Positions 11,291 through 20,734 are shown, counted from the stretch's first letter. The stretch: DNA of 64,000 nt from Streptococcus cristatus (GCF_008369405.1 NZ_VSJJ01000003.1:1-64000), one strand, 5' to 3'. Notes: generated by a model not told the origin, from the letters alone. Translations and numbers: made by a program.

Positions 11291-12634
11291 ATGATAAAAG
11301 AAGAATTGCCAGATTTAAGCTGGCTGGAAGCCTATCGGACGGATAGTCCTAATTTTGGCTTGGAGCGGATGGAGCGGATGCTGGCGCTGCGGGGAAATCC
11401 TCATTTGCAGCTGTCAGTGATTCATATAGGAGGGACCAACGGGAAGGGCTCAACTATTTCCCACCTGCGTCAACTCTTGGAAATGCGAGGTCTGTGTGTG
11501 GGAACTTTCACCTCCCCCTATCTGATCAGCTACAATGAACAAATCGCCATCAATGGTCGTCCTATTTCTAATCAAGATTTGGGGCGCCTGCTAGATACTT
11601 ATCGAGCTCTCTTTGAGGAGCAAGCGCACGATGAGATCCTGCAGGGTGTGACTGAGTTTGAAATCATGACGGCTTTGGCCTATGATTATTTGGCTCAGGA
11701 GCAAGTCGATGTGGCCATTATGGAGGTCGGCATGGGCGGTCTCTTAGACAGCACCAATGTCTGTCGCCCCGATTTGACAGCCATTACGACCATTGGCTTA
11801 GATCATGTGGCTTTGCTGGGGCATTCTCTGGCAGCAATTGCTGAGCAGAAAGCTGGGATTATCAAGCCAAATGTGCCCTTGGTGACTGGACGGATTGAGC
11901 CAGAAGCTTTGGCGGTCATAGAGGGCAAGGCCCATCAAAAGCAAGCGCCTCACTATGTTTATGGGCAGTCTTATCAAGTTCAGAGCTTGGGCGGGACTGA
12001 CTCAGGAGAGCATTTTAGCTTTTCCAATGCTCATCGGGAGGTGGCGCCTTATCTGACGCCTCTGTTGGGACAACATCAGGTAGATAATGCTGGTTTGGCG
12101 ATTCAGCTCTGTGACCTCTATTGTCAGAGCAAGCAGCTACCGCTGTTAACAGAAGATCAAGTTAGCGCGGCTTTACTAGTAACCAGTTGGCCGGGGCGGA
12201 TGGAGCAGATTTTGCACCAACCTCGTATCTTGCTTGATGGCGCCCACAATCCTCACGCTATGGAGAGATTGACGGGGACTTTGAACCAACATTATCCAGA
12301 CTTGGATAAGAAAATCCTTTTTAGCTGTATCCAGACCAAGTCTCTGGAGGAAATGGTGGATCAGCTCAAGCAGGTGCCTAAGAGTCAGCTAATTTTGACC
12401 AGTTTTGCAGATCCGCGGAGCTTTCCCAAAGAAAAAATGGAGGCGCTGGCTTGCGAGCAGGGCTTGAACTATGCTGCTTGGCAGGACTTTTTAGAGGCTT
12501 ATTTGAAAGCTGAGCATAGGGACGATGAGCTCTTGCTGATTACGGGCTCCCTTTATTTTCTGGCTCAGGTTAGGGCCTATATCATTGACAAAGAAAAAGA
12601 ACATAGGAGTATATATGGACACGAAGAAAATTGA
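11291..12634 (+). CDS. folC: Dihydrofolate/folylpolyglutamate synthase
   Basis: FolC adds glutamate to dihydropteroate to make dihydrofolate, and further glutamates to folates. The product is about 447 residues. It shows the ATP-binding loop GGTNGKGST, the Mur-ligase-like SPYL and [13 protein letters not shown] segments, and a C-terminal ligase domain containing [10 protein letters not shown]. The start is uncertain: ATG at 11291, or GTG at 11285, which overlaps the folP stop. No clear ribosome binding site is present, so translation is probably coupled to folP. The end overlaps the start of folE by 20 bp. Confidence 0.92.
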   Translation: MIKEELPDLSWLEAYRTDSPNFGLERMERMLALRGNPHLQLSVIHIGGTNGKGSTISHLRQLLEMRGLCVGTFTSPYLISYNEQIAINGRPISNQDLGRLLDTYRALFEEQAHDEILQGVTEFEIMTALAYDYLAQEQVDVAIMEVGMGGLLDSTNVCRPDLTAITTIGLDHVALLGHSLAAIAEQKAGIIKPNVPLVTGRIEPEALAVIEGKAHQKQAPHYVYGQSYQVQSLGGTDSGEHFSFSNAHREVAPYLTPLLGQHQVDNAGLAIQLCDLYCQSKQLPLLTEDQVSAALLVTSWPGRMEQILHQPRILLDGAHNPHAMERLTGTLNQHYPDLDKKILFSCIQTKSLEEMVDQLKQVPKSQLILTSFADPRSFPKEKMEALACEQGLNYAAWQDFLEAYLKAEHRDDELLLITGSLYFLAQVRAYIIDKEKEHRSIYGHEEN

Positions 12635-13169
12635 AGCAGCTGTTGCTCAGATTATTGAGGCGGTTGGCGAAGACGGAAGCCGCGAAGGCTTGCAGGAGAC
12701 GCCACAGCGCATTGCTAAAATGTACCAGGAAATCTTTGCTGGGCTGGGCGAGACTGCTGAGGAGCATCTGGCTAAGTCTTTTGAAATCATTGACAATAAT
12801 ATGGTAGTGGAGAAGGATATTTTCTTTCATTCTATGTGTGAGCACCACTTCCTGCCATTTTACGGGAAGGTTCACATCGCCTATGTGCCTAATGGTCGGG
12901 TAGCAGGCTTGTCCAAGCTTGCCCGAACGGTAGAGGTCTATGCCAAGAAACCGCAGATTCAAGAGCGATTGACCGTGGAGATTGCTGAGGCCTTGATGGA
13001 TTATCTGGGTGCTCAGGGAGCCTTGGTCTGGGTGGAAGCTGAGCATATGTGCATGAATATGCGCGGAGTCAGAAAGCCTGGCACTGCAACGGTTACTACA
13101 GCAGCGCGCGGCATTTTAGCGACGGACAAGGACCTGAAAAATGAAGCTTACAAATTGATGGGACATTAA
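12615..13169 (+). CDS. folE: GTP cyclohydrolase I
   Basis: FolE converts GTP to 7,8-dihydroneopterin triphosphate and formate, the entry step of folate synthesis. It has 184 residues, the usual length for the short bacterial form. The zinc and active-site segments are visible: [10 protein letters not shown] with Cys and His ligands, GLSKLAR, and the second Cys in [11 protein letters not shown]. The start is ATG at 12615 behind TAGGAG. Upstream in-frame codons lie inside folC and lack a site. It overlaps the folC end by 20 bp and precedes folBK by 27 bp. Confidence 0.95.
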   Translation: MDTKKIEAAVAQIIEAVGEDGSREGLQETPQRIAKMYQEIFAGLGETAEEHLAKSFEIIDNNMVVEKDIFFHSMCEHHFLPFYGKVHIAYVPNGRVAGLSKLARTVEVYAKKPQIQERLTVEIAEALMDYLGAQGALVWVEAEHMCMNMRGVRKPGTATVTTAARGILATDKDLKNEAYKLMGH

Positions 13170-13196
13170 GGACTTGACAATAAGGAGAGGAGAGTC

Positions 13197-14009
13197 ATGG
13201 ATCAGCTACGGATTAAGGATTTGGAAGTGTACGCCTATCATGGTGTTTTTGGAGCGGAAAAAGAATTGGGCCAGCGTTTCGTGCTGGATCTGATTTTGGA
13301 CTATGATATGACCCGAGCGGCCAAAACAGGCGACCTGACAGCTTCTATCCACTATGGAGAATTAGCTCAAGATTTGACCCGCTGGTGTCAGGAAGGTAAG
13401 GAAGACTTGATTGAGACGCTGGCTTACAAGTTGATTGATCGGGTTTTTCTGACTCATCCTTTGGTACAGAAGGTCAGCTTGGAGGTCAAGAAGCCTTGGG
13501 CACCGGTGCCGCTGCCTTTAGAGACCTGCTCAGTCAAGCTAGTGCGTCAAAAGCGGAAGGCCTTTATCGCTCTGGGCAGCAATCAAGGCAGCCCAGATGC
13601 CAATCTGGATGCTGCTTTGGAAAAAATGGCAGAGCAAAATATAAAAATTTTGCAGGCATCGAGCCGTATCGAGACAGAGCCTTGGGGTGGCGTTGAGCAG
13701 GATCGGTTCCTCAATCAAGTTGTTGAAGTTGAGACTTGGCTCAATCCTGAGGAGTTGATGCAGACACTCTTGGCCATCGAAGCTGATTTAGGGCGCGTGC
13801 GGGAGATCAAATGGGGACCGCGCGTGATTGATCTGGATATTCTTTACATAGGACAAGAAGAGTTTTATAGTCCGGACTTGATTGTTCCTCATCCTTATGT
13901 GGCTGAGCGAGCTTTTGTCTTGCAATCTCTGGTGGAAATCGCCCCACACTTTGTCGATCCCGTGCAGAAAAAAAGTATCCGCCAACTCTGGGATGCAGTC
14001 GAAAAATGA
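13197..14009 (+). CDS. folBK: Fused dihydroneopterin aldolase / HPPK
   Basis: This bifunctional protein of 270 residues corresponds to SulD of S. pneumoniae. Residues 1 to about 115 are the aldolase (FolB), with the [17 protein letters not shown] start typical of the family. It cleaves dihydroneopterin to hydroxymethyl-dihydropterin. Residues from about 118 onward are the pyrophosphokinase (FolK), with [11 protein letters not shown], the EPWGG and FLNQV segments, and the ATP and magnesium motif [11 protein letters not shown]. It activates the pterin for FolP. The start is ATG behind AAGGAGAGGAG. A terminator follows 3 bp after the stop. With folP, folC and folE it gives a nearly complete de novo folate route. 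Confidence 0.95.
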   Translation: MDQLRIKDLEVYAYHGVFGAEKELGQRFVLDLILDYDMTRAAKTGDLTASIHYGELAQDLTRWCQEGKEDLIETLAYKLIDRVFLTHPLVQKVSLEVKKPWAPVPLPLETCSVKLVRQKRKAFIALGSNQGSPDANLDAALEKMAEQNIKILQASSRIETEPWGGVEQDRFLNQVVEVETWLNPEELMQTLLAIEADLGRVREIKWGPRVIDLDILYIGQEEFYSPDLIVPHPYVAERAFVLQSLVEIAPHFVDPVQKKSIRQLWDAVEK

Positions 14010-14012
14010 GAA

Positions 14013-14046
14013 AAGAAACTTGTCGCAAGGCAAGTTTCTTTTCTTG
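14013..14046 (+). terminator. Terminator of the folate operon
   Basis: AAGAAACTTG (14013-14022) pairs with CAAGTTTCTT (14031-14040) across an 8-nt loop and continues into TTCTTG. Confidence 0.8.
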
Positions 14047-14047
14047 T

Positions 14048-14079
14048 CTGAACTTTCTCTGAACTTGTCCTTGTATACT
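14048..14079 (+). promoter_or_regulatory. Promoter with tandem CTGAACTT repeats (response-regulator site)
   Basis: CTGAACTT occurs at 14048-14055 and again at 14059-14066, giving a repeat unit of exactly 11 bp. The -10 box TATACT lies at 14074-14079. The repeats cover the -35 region, and no good -35 hexamer is present. This is the arrangement expected for binding of an OmpR-type response regulator. Such a regulator is encoded at the end of this same operon, so autoregulation is likely. Confidence 0.55.
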
Positions 14080-14103
14080 AAAGAAAAACAAAAGGAGTTC
14101 AGT

Positions 14104-14811
14104 ATGGAACATATGGTGAAAATAGAAGGAGTCTGCAAAAAGCATGGAAGCAAGCAGATTTTAAAAGATATTTCTTTTACAGCTAGAAGTGGTCGGATTA
14201 CAGCTTTTCTGGGTCCAAATGGTGCAGGGAAAAGTTCGACCTTGAGGATTCTCTTGGGGTTAGATCGGGCGACAGCAGGAACTGCGACTTTTGATGGGCA
14301 AACCTATCAGTCAATGACTTATCCGCTCAGAACGGTAGGTGCAGCCTTTGACGGCATTGGCGGTCTGCCCAATCGAAAGGTCTATGACCACTTGAGAATT
14401 ATTGCGGCGAGTAATGCTATTCCCAAGTCTCGGATCGATGAGGTTTTGGAGATGACTGGAATTGCTCATAAGAGGAAGGACCTCTTGTCAAGCCTGTCTC
14501 TGGGGGAAGGTCAGCGGTTGGGTTTAGCAGCAGCTTTGCTGGGTGATCCTCAGTTTCTTATATTAGATGAGCCGACCAATGGCTTGGATCCAAGTGGGAT
14601 TAAGTGGTTTAGAAAGTTCATCAGTCAGCAGGCTGATTTAGGGAAAACGGTACTTCTATCTTCCCATATCTTGTCAGAGGTGCAAATGGTGACAGATGAT
14701 GTGGTCTTGATTCATCATGGGCGAATTATTGAGCAGGGACGATTGGAAGAGGTGCTGCAAGATTCAGACAGTCTAGAAGATCTCTTCTTTGATTTGACAG
14801 AGGAGGTTTAA
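14104..14811 (+). CDS. ABC transporter ATP-binding protein
   Basis: This ATPase subunit of 235 residues resembles those of bacitracin and lantibiotic-type exporters. It shows Walker A GPNGAGKSS, a signature-like SLSLGEGQR (in place of LSGGQ), Walker B FLILDEPTNGLDP and the switch histidine in LLSSHILSE. The start is ATG at 14104, 8 nt after AAAGGAG. An upstream extension in the same frame lies in the folate terminator and is rejected. Two permease genes and a two-component system follow without gaps. The set therefore looks like a self-regulated system for an envelope-active peptide, or for export of a peptide. The ligand is unknown. Confidence 0.9.
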   Translation: MEHMVKIEGVCKKHGSKQILKDISFTARSGRITAFLGPNGAGKSSTLRILLGLDRATAGTATFDGQTYQSMTYPLRTVGAAFDGIGGLPNRKVYDHLRIIAASNAIPKSRIDEVLEMTGIAHKRKDLLSSLSLGEGQRLGLAAALLGDPQFLILDEPTNGLDPSGIKWFRKFISQQADLGKTVLLSSHILSEVQMVTDDVVLIHHGRIIEQGRLEEVLQDSDSLEDLFFDLTEEV

Positions 14812-14812
14812 G

Positions 14813-15601
14813 ATGAAAGAAACGATGTCCTTATTGCATTCAGAGTGGTTGAAAATCCGCTCAACCAAGGCTTTCAGAGTGAGTATGGCCTTCATGCTGC
14901 TATTGGTACCTGTCGTATCCTGGCTGGAGGGCCGACAGTATTTATCTGTCGGCTTGGATGCCACACCTGAGACGGTTCCCGGTCTGGCAGAAGCCATTGA
15001 CCCGCTGGAATATCTAGGCCTCAATGGTGCCTCAATGGCAGGCATGGTTTTGGTCATCTTAGCTGGAATTTTGGGAGCTATGGAATTTCAGTCTCATAGC
15101 TTGAGAACTGGCCTCTTGACCTGTAATAACCGCCTGAAGCTGCTTGTGGGGAAACTCATGACCTTTGCTTGCTTTTCTCTTGCCACTAGCTTTTTATCAA
15201 TCTACTTTAGTTATATGGTCATGCATCTGGCTTTAGGAAAGGAAGGGCTTGATCCGATTCTGCTCAATCAGGCAGCTTGGAGTCTGATTTTGTGGAAAAC
15301 CTTAACTCTAACCCTATTGGGAATCCTTTCGTTTTTGTTAGGTTTATTGGCTCGGACCATGCTAGTTCCTCTGCTTTTTCTCGTACCCCAGATCTATAAT
15401 CTGGGAAACTACCTGGCAGCTCACACGAGTTGGGGAGCTTATTTGCCACAGCCAGCAGGAGAGTTGTTTACTGCAACGCCAACTTCCCAATATGTCAACA
15501 ATCCCTTGCAAGGGTTGTTGATACTTGGTGCATGGTTACTAGTCATCGGCGGTATGACCTCTCTGCGCTTTTTGAAGACGGATTTAGGAGGGCGCTACTG
15601 A
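14813..15601 (+). CDS. ABC-2 type permease subunit
   Basis: This integral membrane protein of 262 residues has six predicted membrane segments. Its first half carries an extracytoplasmic loop, consistent with the ABC-2/LanFEG-type permeases. It begins 2 bp after the ATPase gene and its stop overlaps the next start (TGATG). The next gene is a similar permease, so the transporter is probably a complex of one ATPase with two different membrane subunits. No substrate can be inferred from sequence. Confidence 0.8.
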   Translation: MKETMSLLHSEWLKIRSTKAFRVSMAFMLLLVPVVSWLEGRQYLSVGLDATPETVPGLAEAIDPLEYLGLNGASMAGMVLVILAGILGAMEFQSHSLRTGLLTCNNRLKLLVGKLMTFACFSLATSFLSIYFSYMVMHLALGKEGLDPILLNQAAWSLILWKTLTLTLLGILSFLLGLLARTMLVPLLFLVPQIYNLGNYLAAHTSWGAYLPQPAGELFTATPTSQYVNNPLQGLLILGAWLLVIGGMTSLRFLKTDLGGRY

Positions 15602-16323
15602 TGATCAAAGCTCTGCTTAGAAGTGAATGGATTAAGTTCCGTTCTTACTATCTCGCTCTTGGTGCCGCCTTGGCGGCTCTGGTAGCCGTTCCTTTTTTTC
15701 TGTTGAATCTTGACTATAGTCAGACAGCAGTTGGCCAGACGAAGGCTCTGAGCGAGGCTTTGCATGCTCTCTATCTGGCGCAGCCTGTCATGGTCATCTT
15801 TACTTCCCTCTATTTTGCCCAGGAGTTTGTCAAGTCAGGGATGCGAACGAATTTTCTAACCGTATCAAATAGAAAGGCTTGGTTGGCCGGGAAACTCCTT
15901 TTTCTGACCTTGCTGCTCTTGGCTCTCTACAGTGTCATGATAGGCAGCTGTTTCCTTGTTATGCTGGCTCGTTTTGACCTAGACTTTAGCTGGTCCTTGC
16001 TGGGGAAATTCTTCTATTATAGCTCTTTTGGTCTTCTCAGCAATCTTTTTCTGGCTTTTTTAACTGCCGGCCTCGCTTTGCTATTTCAATCTTGGGTTGT
16101 GCCGGTGTCGGTACTCTTTCCTCTCTTGATTGGTCTCAGCCGTTTATTGGCAACTTTCATCAAAGAAGCAAAATACCTGCCCGATCTGGCTACACTAAAT
16201 CTTTTTGAGTATGAAGGACTTCAGCATTCAATAGATCTCTCAGGGCTGGGAATACAGCTGTTCTGGTTAGCTTTGGTTTGGAGCTCTGCTATATTCTTAA
16301 CCTTGAAACGAGATGTTCGCTAG
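15601..16323 (+). CDS. ABC-2 type permease subunit
   Basis: This is the second membrane subunit, 240 residues with about six membrane segments. It begins at ATG 15601, sharing one base with the preceding stop. It opens with a short amphipathic stretch (LLRSEWIKFRSYY), like the start of the preceding permease (LLHSEWLKIRSTK), so the two subunits are probably paralogues. An in-frame upstream extension lies inside the preceding permease and is rejected. The response regulator gene begins 12 bp after the stop. Confidence 0.8.
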   Translation: MIKALLRSEWIKFRSYYLALGAALAALVAVPFFLLNLDYSQTAVGQTKALSEALHALYLAQPVMVIFTSLYFAQEFVKSGMRTNFLTVSNRKAWLAGKLLFLTLLLLALYSVMIGSCFLVMLARFDLDFSWSLLGKFFYYSSFGLLSNLFLAFLTAGLALLFQSWVVPVSVLFPLLIGLSRLLATFIKEAKYLPDLATLNLFEYEGLQHSIDLSGLGIQLFWLALVWSSAIFLTLKRDVR

Positions 16324-16335
16324 AGGTATGCTATA

Positions 16336-17034
16336 ATGGAAATCATGAGACAGTATCGTATTTTGGTGGTTGATGACGACCGGAGCATTTTGAAGCTGGT
16401 AAAAAACGTCCTAGAGCTTGATGCTTATGATGTGAAGACACTTGATCGGATAGAAAATCTAGAGCTGACGCATTTTGTCGGATATGACTTGATTCTGCTG
16501 GATGTGATGATGGAGCCTGTTAATGGTTTTGAGCTGTGTTCCTACATTCGTCCTCATCTATCGTGTCCAATCATCTTTTTGACGGCCAAGGAGTTGGAAG
16601 CGGACAAGGTGGAAGGACTCTTTCGCGGAGCAGATGACTATATTGTCAAGCCTTTTGGGACCAAAGAATTGCTGGCGCGTGTCAGAGCTCATCTTCGGCG
16701 TGAGGAAAGACGGAAGGAGCGATATTCTGAAATTGCTTCTTGTCAATTTTATCCAGAGCGCTATGAAGTTGCCTGTTTTGGTAAAGTCTTGAAATTTTCA
16801 GAGCGAGAGTTTAAGTTACTGCATTTACTAGCTAGCAATCCCAAGCAGACCTTTTCAGCTGAACGCCTACATACCTTGCTTTACCCAGAAAGTTCAGAAA
16901 CACAGCTTCGCTCCATCTCCGAATACGTATATCAGATTCGTCAAAAATGCAAACAAGAAGGGCTGCAAGCAATCGCAACAGTGAGAGGAGTAGGCTATAG
17001 ATGGCAATTAGAACCCGAAATTTCAAAAGCCTAG
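16336..17034 (+). CDS. OmpR-family response regulator
   Basis: This 232-residue protein has a receiver domain (residues 4-120) with phosphoacceptor Asp56 in LILLDVMM, the acidic pair in VVDDD and Lys in VKPFG. A C-terminal winged helix ends in VRGVGYRW. The start is ATG at 16336 or, 9 bp on, at 16345. The bases TATAAT at 16332-16337 overlap the first ATG, so a weak internal promoter is possible. It ends 34 bp inside the histidine kinase gene. By position it should control this ABC operon through the 11-bp direct repeats at 14048-14066. Confidence 0.9.
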   Translation: MEIMRQYRILVVDDDRSILKLVKNVLELDAYDVKTLDRIENLELTHFVGYDLILLDVMMEPVNGFELCSYIRPHLSCPIIFLTAKELEADKVEGLFRGADDYIVKPFGTKELLARVRAHLRREERRKERYSEIASCQFYPERYEVACFGKVLKFSEREFKLLHLLASNPKQTFSAERLHTLLYPESSETQLRSISEYVYQIRQKCKQEGLQAIATVRGVGYRWQLEPEISKA

Positions 17035-18038
17035 TCTGGACAACCAGTTTAAAAATCGTCTTTTTCCATGTTTTGATTTTTGTGCTTATAGGTTATGAAT
17101 TTACGCAAGGAAGTGATCACGTTCTTTTCACCTTGTTCTTCTGGGCAGGGAGCTTGTTGCTGATTACTTTTTATCATATTTTGAAATTGCTCCGAAAAAT
17201 CGACAGGGAAATAAAAATGTTAACGAGCGAGAAGCTTTTAGAAGAAAATCAAAGCCAACTTTTTCGGATTGAGGAAATGCTAGAAGTTTATAGCGATTTA
17301 CGGAGCAGCCATCAAGAAAATGCTCGTCTTCTAGAAAAAGAGCAGCAGCATAATCAGGAGTTGATTTTACAGCTATCAGCGACATCGCACGATTTGAAGA
17401 CGCCTCTAACTGTGATTAAGGGGAATGCTGAGCTCTTGGAATTGGCGCAGTTGGGCCAGCCACAGGCAGACTATACTGCTGAGATTTTGCAGGCTAGTCA
17501 AAAGATGGAAGAGTATTGTGGCTCTTTGATTGATTACGCTAAGACTTTTCAGATTGATGCTAATCAGTTCAGTCAGCTTTCCTTAGGGGACTTTTTGGCT
17601 GATCTCCAGGACGACTGGGCACTGTTCAGCAAACAGGAAAGCTATAGTTTCTACCTCCAAGAAGATTGTGATCTTAGTCTGATTTTGTCGATTCATTTGG
17701 ACTATCTCAAACGGGCTTTGCTCAATATTTTACTGAATGCGCTTGAACATGCTGACCAGGACCAAAAGGAAGTGAAACTGACGGTATCAGTGCAGCAGGA
17801 CCAGTTGGTTTTTGCTATCTGGAACAACGGCCCTTCATTTTCAGAGGAGATGCTGCTGGGAGCGGAACGGCTCTTTTACCAGAGTGATCAAAGCCGCAAT
17901 TCAGCTAATCCCCATCATGGTATCGGATTAGCCTTTTCTAAGCAGGTAGCCCTCTTGCATGGTGGTTGTCTGACCCTGTTCAATCCAGATCAAGGAGGAG
18001 CCTGTGTCGAGTTGACTGTAGCTTTAAAAGGCAAATAA
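17001..18038 (+). CDS. Sensor histidine kinase
   Basis: This kinase has 345 residues. Two N-terminal membrane segments (about residues 12-33 and 42-62) are joined by a loop of fewer than ten residues, so there is no real extracellular sensor domain. A coiled region follows, then the DHp helix with His130 in SHDLKTPLTV, and the HATPase domain with N-box LLNILLNALEHA and G-box GIGLAFSKQV. A kinase of this shape commonly senses through a partner ABC transporter, here the one encoded just upstream. The gene overlaps the regulator by 34 bp. Copy 2 of the dispersed repeat follows 27 bp after the stop. Confidence 0.88.
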   Translation: MAIRTRNFKSLVWTTSLKIVFFHVLIFVLIGYEFTQGSDHVLFTLFFWAGSLLLITFYHILKLLRKIDREIKMLTSEKLLEENQSQLFRIEEMLEVYSDLRSSHQENARLLEKEQQHNQELILQLSATSHDLKTPLTVIKGNAELLELAQLGQPQADYTAEILQASQKMEEYCGSLIDYAKTFQIDANQFSQLSLGDFLADLQDDWALFSKQESYSFYLQEDCDLSLILSIHLDYLKRALLNILLNALEHADQDQKEVKLTVSVQQDQLVFAIWNNGPSFSEEMLLGAERLFYQSDQSRNSANPHHGIGLAFSKQVALLHGGCLTLFNPDQGGACVELTVALKGK

Positions 18039-18065
18039 CAAAGGAAATCAATAAAGATGATAAAA

Positions 18066-18246
18066 GAGAGTGAGACAGAAATTGGTAATTCGTTAGAATT
18101 CGATTTCGTCGTCCCACCTCCGCACAGTTGAGTAGGGCTGTAAAAGCTGATGAAATCAGCGTAGTAGAGTCCACTCAACCACTGCGTCTTGCTCGACAAT
18201 CCAAAGACAATTGAGAGGCTAGGACTTTTGTCCCAGCCTCTTTTTT
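18066..18246 (-). repeat. Three-hairpin dispersed repeat, copy 2 (reverse)
   Basis: This copy is in the opposite orientation to copy 1. Read on the + strand it starts with hairpin C (GAGAGTGAGACAG arm) and ends with hairpin A, GAGAGGCTAGGAC-TTTT-GTCCCAGCCTC, followed by TTTTTT. It thus forms a good intrinsic terminator for the upstream operon. It lies between the kinase (stop 18038) and the promoter of the XRE cassette. Confidence 0.9.
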
Positions 18247-18258
18247 GCCGCTTTCTTC

Positions 18259-18287
18259 TTGACAAAACATGTAAAGGAGACTATACT
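18259..18287 (+). promoter_or_regulatory. Consensus promoter of the XRE cassette
   Basis: TTGACA (18259-18264), a 17-bp spacer and TATACT (18282-18287). ATGTAAA (18269-18275) and TTTACAT (18310-18316) form an inverted pair flanking the -10 and start site, a possible operator for the XRE protein. Confidence 0.8.
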
Positions 18288-18334
18288 ATGTTTGAAAAGT
18301 AAAGTTTGTTTTACATTACAGAAAGGAGGTAGCC

Positions 18335-18538
18335 TTGGAAAATCGAATTCAAGAATTGCGAAAAAGAAAAAAGCTCAGCCAAGAAGAACTGGCTGAGAAG
18401 CTAGAGGTCACGAGACAAACGATTATTTCTTTGGAAAAAGGCCGCTACAATGCTTCGCTGCTTTTGGCTCATAAAATTGCATCCTTTTTCAATTTAAGGA
18501 TTGAAGAAGTTTTTCTCTTTGAGGAGGATGAATCATGA
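18335..18538 (+). CDS. XRE-family transcriptional regulator
   Basis: This 67-residue protein consists of a single helix-turn-helix domain: IQELRKRKKLSQEELAEKL, then VTRQTIISLEKGRYNASL. It belongs to the short YgzD/Cro-like group that usually sits next to small membrane proteins. The start is TTG at 18335, 5 nt after a full GAAAGGAGG site; no ATG is available. Its stop overlaps the start of the next gene (ATGA). The cassette has a consensus promoter that this protein probably autoregulates. Confidence 0.9.
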   Translation: MENRIQELRKRKKLSQEELAEKLEVTRQTIISLEKGRYNASLLLAHKIASFFNLRIEEVFLFEEDES

Positions 18539-18699
18539 AATGGACTTATTTGTCTAAATGGCTATTGGCTATTTTGGTGGTGGTTGGCTTATCTTATCTG
18601 CATTTGCAAGCCAATCTTATTCCTAAGGAAATCCTGCCTTTTGTGGGAATGTTCCTGATTGTCGTGATTTTGAAAATTTTTCAAGCGTATGAAAAATAG
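18535..18699 (+). CDS. Small membrane protein (54 residues)
   Basis: This short gene starts at ATG 18535, overlapping the XRE stop by four bases, behind GAGGAGGAT. The product begins MKWTYLSKWLLAILVVVG and has two hydrophobic segments (about residues 8-24 and 33-51) separated by a short polar turn. It ends 9 bp before the next gene. It is translationally coupled to the regulator and the next membrane protein. Function is unknown; such trios occur widely in Firmicutes. Confidence 0.75.
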   Translation: MKWTYLSKWLLAILVVVGLSYLHLQANLIPKEILPFVGMFLIVVILKIFQAYEK

Positions 18700-18708
18700 G
18701 AGGATGAT

Positions 18709-19143
18709 ATGGAAGCATTAACTAAACAAGAATTTCGGAAAAAACTTCAAAAGAAAGTGATCATAGGTCGCATCCTAATCCTAGTCCTCTGGCTGGGACT
18801 GGGATGGAGCTACATTCATTCTCTGGATGATTTACAGGAAGGCATCATGGTGGGTCTGCTTTTAGGGATTTCTTTGATGGTTCTGCGTTATAATCTTGCC
18901 TTGAAACAGGAGGAAGTCTTTAATAGGCTCTACATTCAGGTGACGGATGAGCGCAATCGGATGATTGACGAAAAGACTCGCACCCTGCTTTTTGATATCC
19001 TTTTACTGTTAGCAGCAGGGCTAAGCCTTCTGTCTATGATTTTTCCTATCATTTTAAATCTCAATCAGTTTCTGACCTTGACTATTATCCTGGTTTTGGG
19101 CCTTTACTATCTCTTGCGTTTTCTCCTGTCCAAGCGTTATTAA
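18709..19143 (+). CDS. Membrane protein of XRE cassette
   Basis: This 144-residue protein has four predicted membrane segments in two pairs (about residues 20-36, 46-62, 93-112 and 117-136). Between the pairs lies a charged cytoplasmic segment containing TDERNRMIDEKTR. That layout, with a TDER motif after the second segment, is typical of the DUF2178-like proteins paired with small XRE regulators. The start is ATG behind TAGGAGG, 9 bp after the small membrane protein. Two hairpin terminators follow. The function is not known. Confidence 0.75.
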   Translation: MEALTKQEFRKKLQKKVIIGRILILVLWLGLGWSYIHSLDDLQEGIMVGLLLGISLMVLRYNLALKQEEVFNRLYIQVTDERNRMIDEKTRTLLFDILLLLAAGLSLLSMIFPIILNLNQFLTLTIILVLGLYYLLRFLLSKRY

Positions 19144-19148
19144 CAAAA

Positions 19149-19200
19149 AAAGCTGGCAGAGCCAGCTTTCTAAACAAGCTTTTAACAGAGCTTGTTTTTA
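19149..19200. terminator. Double hairpin between convergent genes
   Basis: AAAGCTGGC-AGA-GCCAGCTTT (19149-19169) is followed by AACAAGCT (19173-19180) pairing with AGCTTGTT (19189-19196) and a T-rich run. The second hairpin terminates the + strand cassette. Either may serve the minus-strand gene that ends at 19198. Confidence 0.75.
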
Positions 19201-20682
19201 TTTTCTATAAAGTCGATCATACTGATGAACAGGATCCATGGTTACATGGATGCCTAGTTTGCGCAGGACATTTTTGTCTTCATCTGTCAGCATTACGGTT
19301 GAATGAGCTTCGCTGCCCTTGAGATTTCCAAGCTCTTGCATGGCTTGTGCGGCATCTTGATTTTCCATGGCTGTGATCGCCAGAGCCATCAAGATTTCAT
19401 TGGAGTGGAGGCGAGGATTGCGGCTACCCAGATGATTGATTTTCAGGCCTTGGATTGGCTTGACATACTCGGGTTCAATCAGCTTGGTTTCTTTGGCAAT
19501 GTTGGCTAACTTCTTAATGGCATTGATCAAGACCGCTGCCGTAGGACCAAAGAGTTCAGAGGTCTTACCAGTTACGATTTCACCGTTTGGCAATTCCAAA
19601 GCCAGAGCTGGCTCACCAGTGCTTTCAGCCTTGGCACGCGCAGCAACGGTTACCTTACGGTCCAGCGGTGTGATGCCCAAGTCATTCATCAAGAGTTCGA
19701 TTTTCTTGATAGCAGATTCAGAAACGCGCTCCGCCTTGAAGTCTAGAATCGTCTGGTAGTAGCGGCGAATGATTTCCTGTTGAGAAGCCTCTATAGCAGC
19801 GTCATTGTCTACAATGGCAAAGCCGACCATGTTGACGCCCATGTCTGTTGGAGAAGCATAAGGTGATTTACCCAGGATGCGCTCCAGCATACGCTTAAGG
19901 ACTGGGAAAATTTCGATATCACGGTTGTAGTTGACAGTGGTTTCGCCGTAGGTTTGCAGGTGGAAAGGGTCAATCATATTGACATCGTCCAAGTCCGCTG
20001 TTGCTGCCTCATAAGCTAGATTGACCGGATGGTGTAGGGGCAGATTCCAAACTGGGAAGGTTTCAAACTTGGCGTAGCCTGATTTGATGCCATTGATTTG
20101 GTCGTGGTACATATTGGACAAGCAAGTAGCTAACTTACCAGAACCAGGACCAGGCGCAGTCACTACGACCAGATTTCGACTGGTCTTGATGTAGTCGTTT
20201 TTCCCCATTCCCTCAGGCGAGATGATGTGGTCCATATCAGTAGGGTAGCCCTTGATTGGATAGTGGATATAGGAGTCAATCCCGTTCTTTTCTAGCTGAG
20301 CGCGGAAGAGATCAGCTGCTGGCTGACCAGAATATTGGGTAATGACTACGGATCCTACATAAATATCCAGCTCGTTAAAGGTATCGATTAGGCGCAGCAC
20401 TTCTTGGTCATAGGAAATGCCCAAGTCCCCACGTGCTTTAGAGTGCTCAATATTATTGGCATTGATAGCAATGACAATCTCTACTTGGTCCTTGAGCTCT
20501 TTGAGAAGTCTGATTTTATTGTCCGGCTCATAGCCTGGCAGGACACGGGCAGCATGGAAGTCTTCCAGCATTTTACCGCCGAATTCCATGTACAATTTGC
20601 CCTCAAATTGATTAATGCGCTCCAAGATATGGTCGCGCTGCAGGTTTAAATATTTTTCAGAATCAAAAGCAATTTTTTTCAT
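19198..20682 (-). CDS. DUF1846 (UPF0371) family protein
   Basis: This conserved cytoplasmic protein of 494 residues belongs to the DUF1846 family found in many streptococci and other Firmicutes. Structures of homologues show a nucleotide-binding-like fold, and visible segments include [19 protein letters not shown], which resembles a phosphate-binding loop. The start is ATG at 20682 ([13 protein letters not shown]). An AGAGGTGA site overlaps a GTG four codons upstream, which argues against that earlier start. It has its own promoter at 20706-20734. The molecular role is not established. Confidence 0.85.
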   Translation of the reverse strand: MKKIAFDSEKYLNLQRDHILERINQFEGKLYMEFGGKMLEDFHAARVLPGYEPDNKIRLLKELKDQVEIVIAINANNIEHSKARGDLGISYDQEVLRLIDTFNELDIYVGSVVITQYSGQPAADLFRAQLEKNGIDSYIHYPIKGYPTDMDHIISPEGMGKNDYIKTSRNLVVVTAPGPGSGKLATCLSNMYHDQINGIKSGYAKFETFPVWNLPLHHPVNLAYEAATADLDDVNMIDPFHLQTYGETTVNYNRDIEIFPVLKRMLERILGKSPYASPTDMGVNMVGFAIVDNDAAIEASQQEIIRRYYQTILDFKAERVSESAIKKIELLMNDLGITPLDRKVTVAARAKAESTGEPALALELPNGEIVTGKTSELFGPTAAVLINAIKKLANIAKETKLIEPEYVKPIQGLKINHLGSRNPRLHSNEILMALAITAMENQDAAQAMQELGNLKGSEAHSTVMLTDEDKNVLRKLGIHVTMDPVHQYDRLYRK

Positions 20683-20705
20683 GTATAGTTTCACCTCTGG
20701 TAAGC

Positions 20706-20734
20706 ATTATAACAAAATTTTCTTCAAATTGGAA
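20706..20734 (-). promoter_or_regulatory. Promoter of the DUF1846 gene
   Basis: On the minus strand, TTCCAA (20734-20729), a 17-bp spacer and TATAAT (20711-20706). Confidence 0.65.

Noticed and set aside
14048..14066. Start of a CRISPR or other array (short repeats)
   Set aside because: There are only two 8-bp units, placed over a promoter; no spacer-repeat series exists anywhere in the window.
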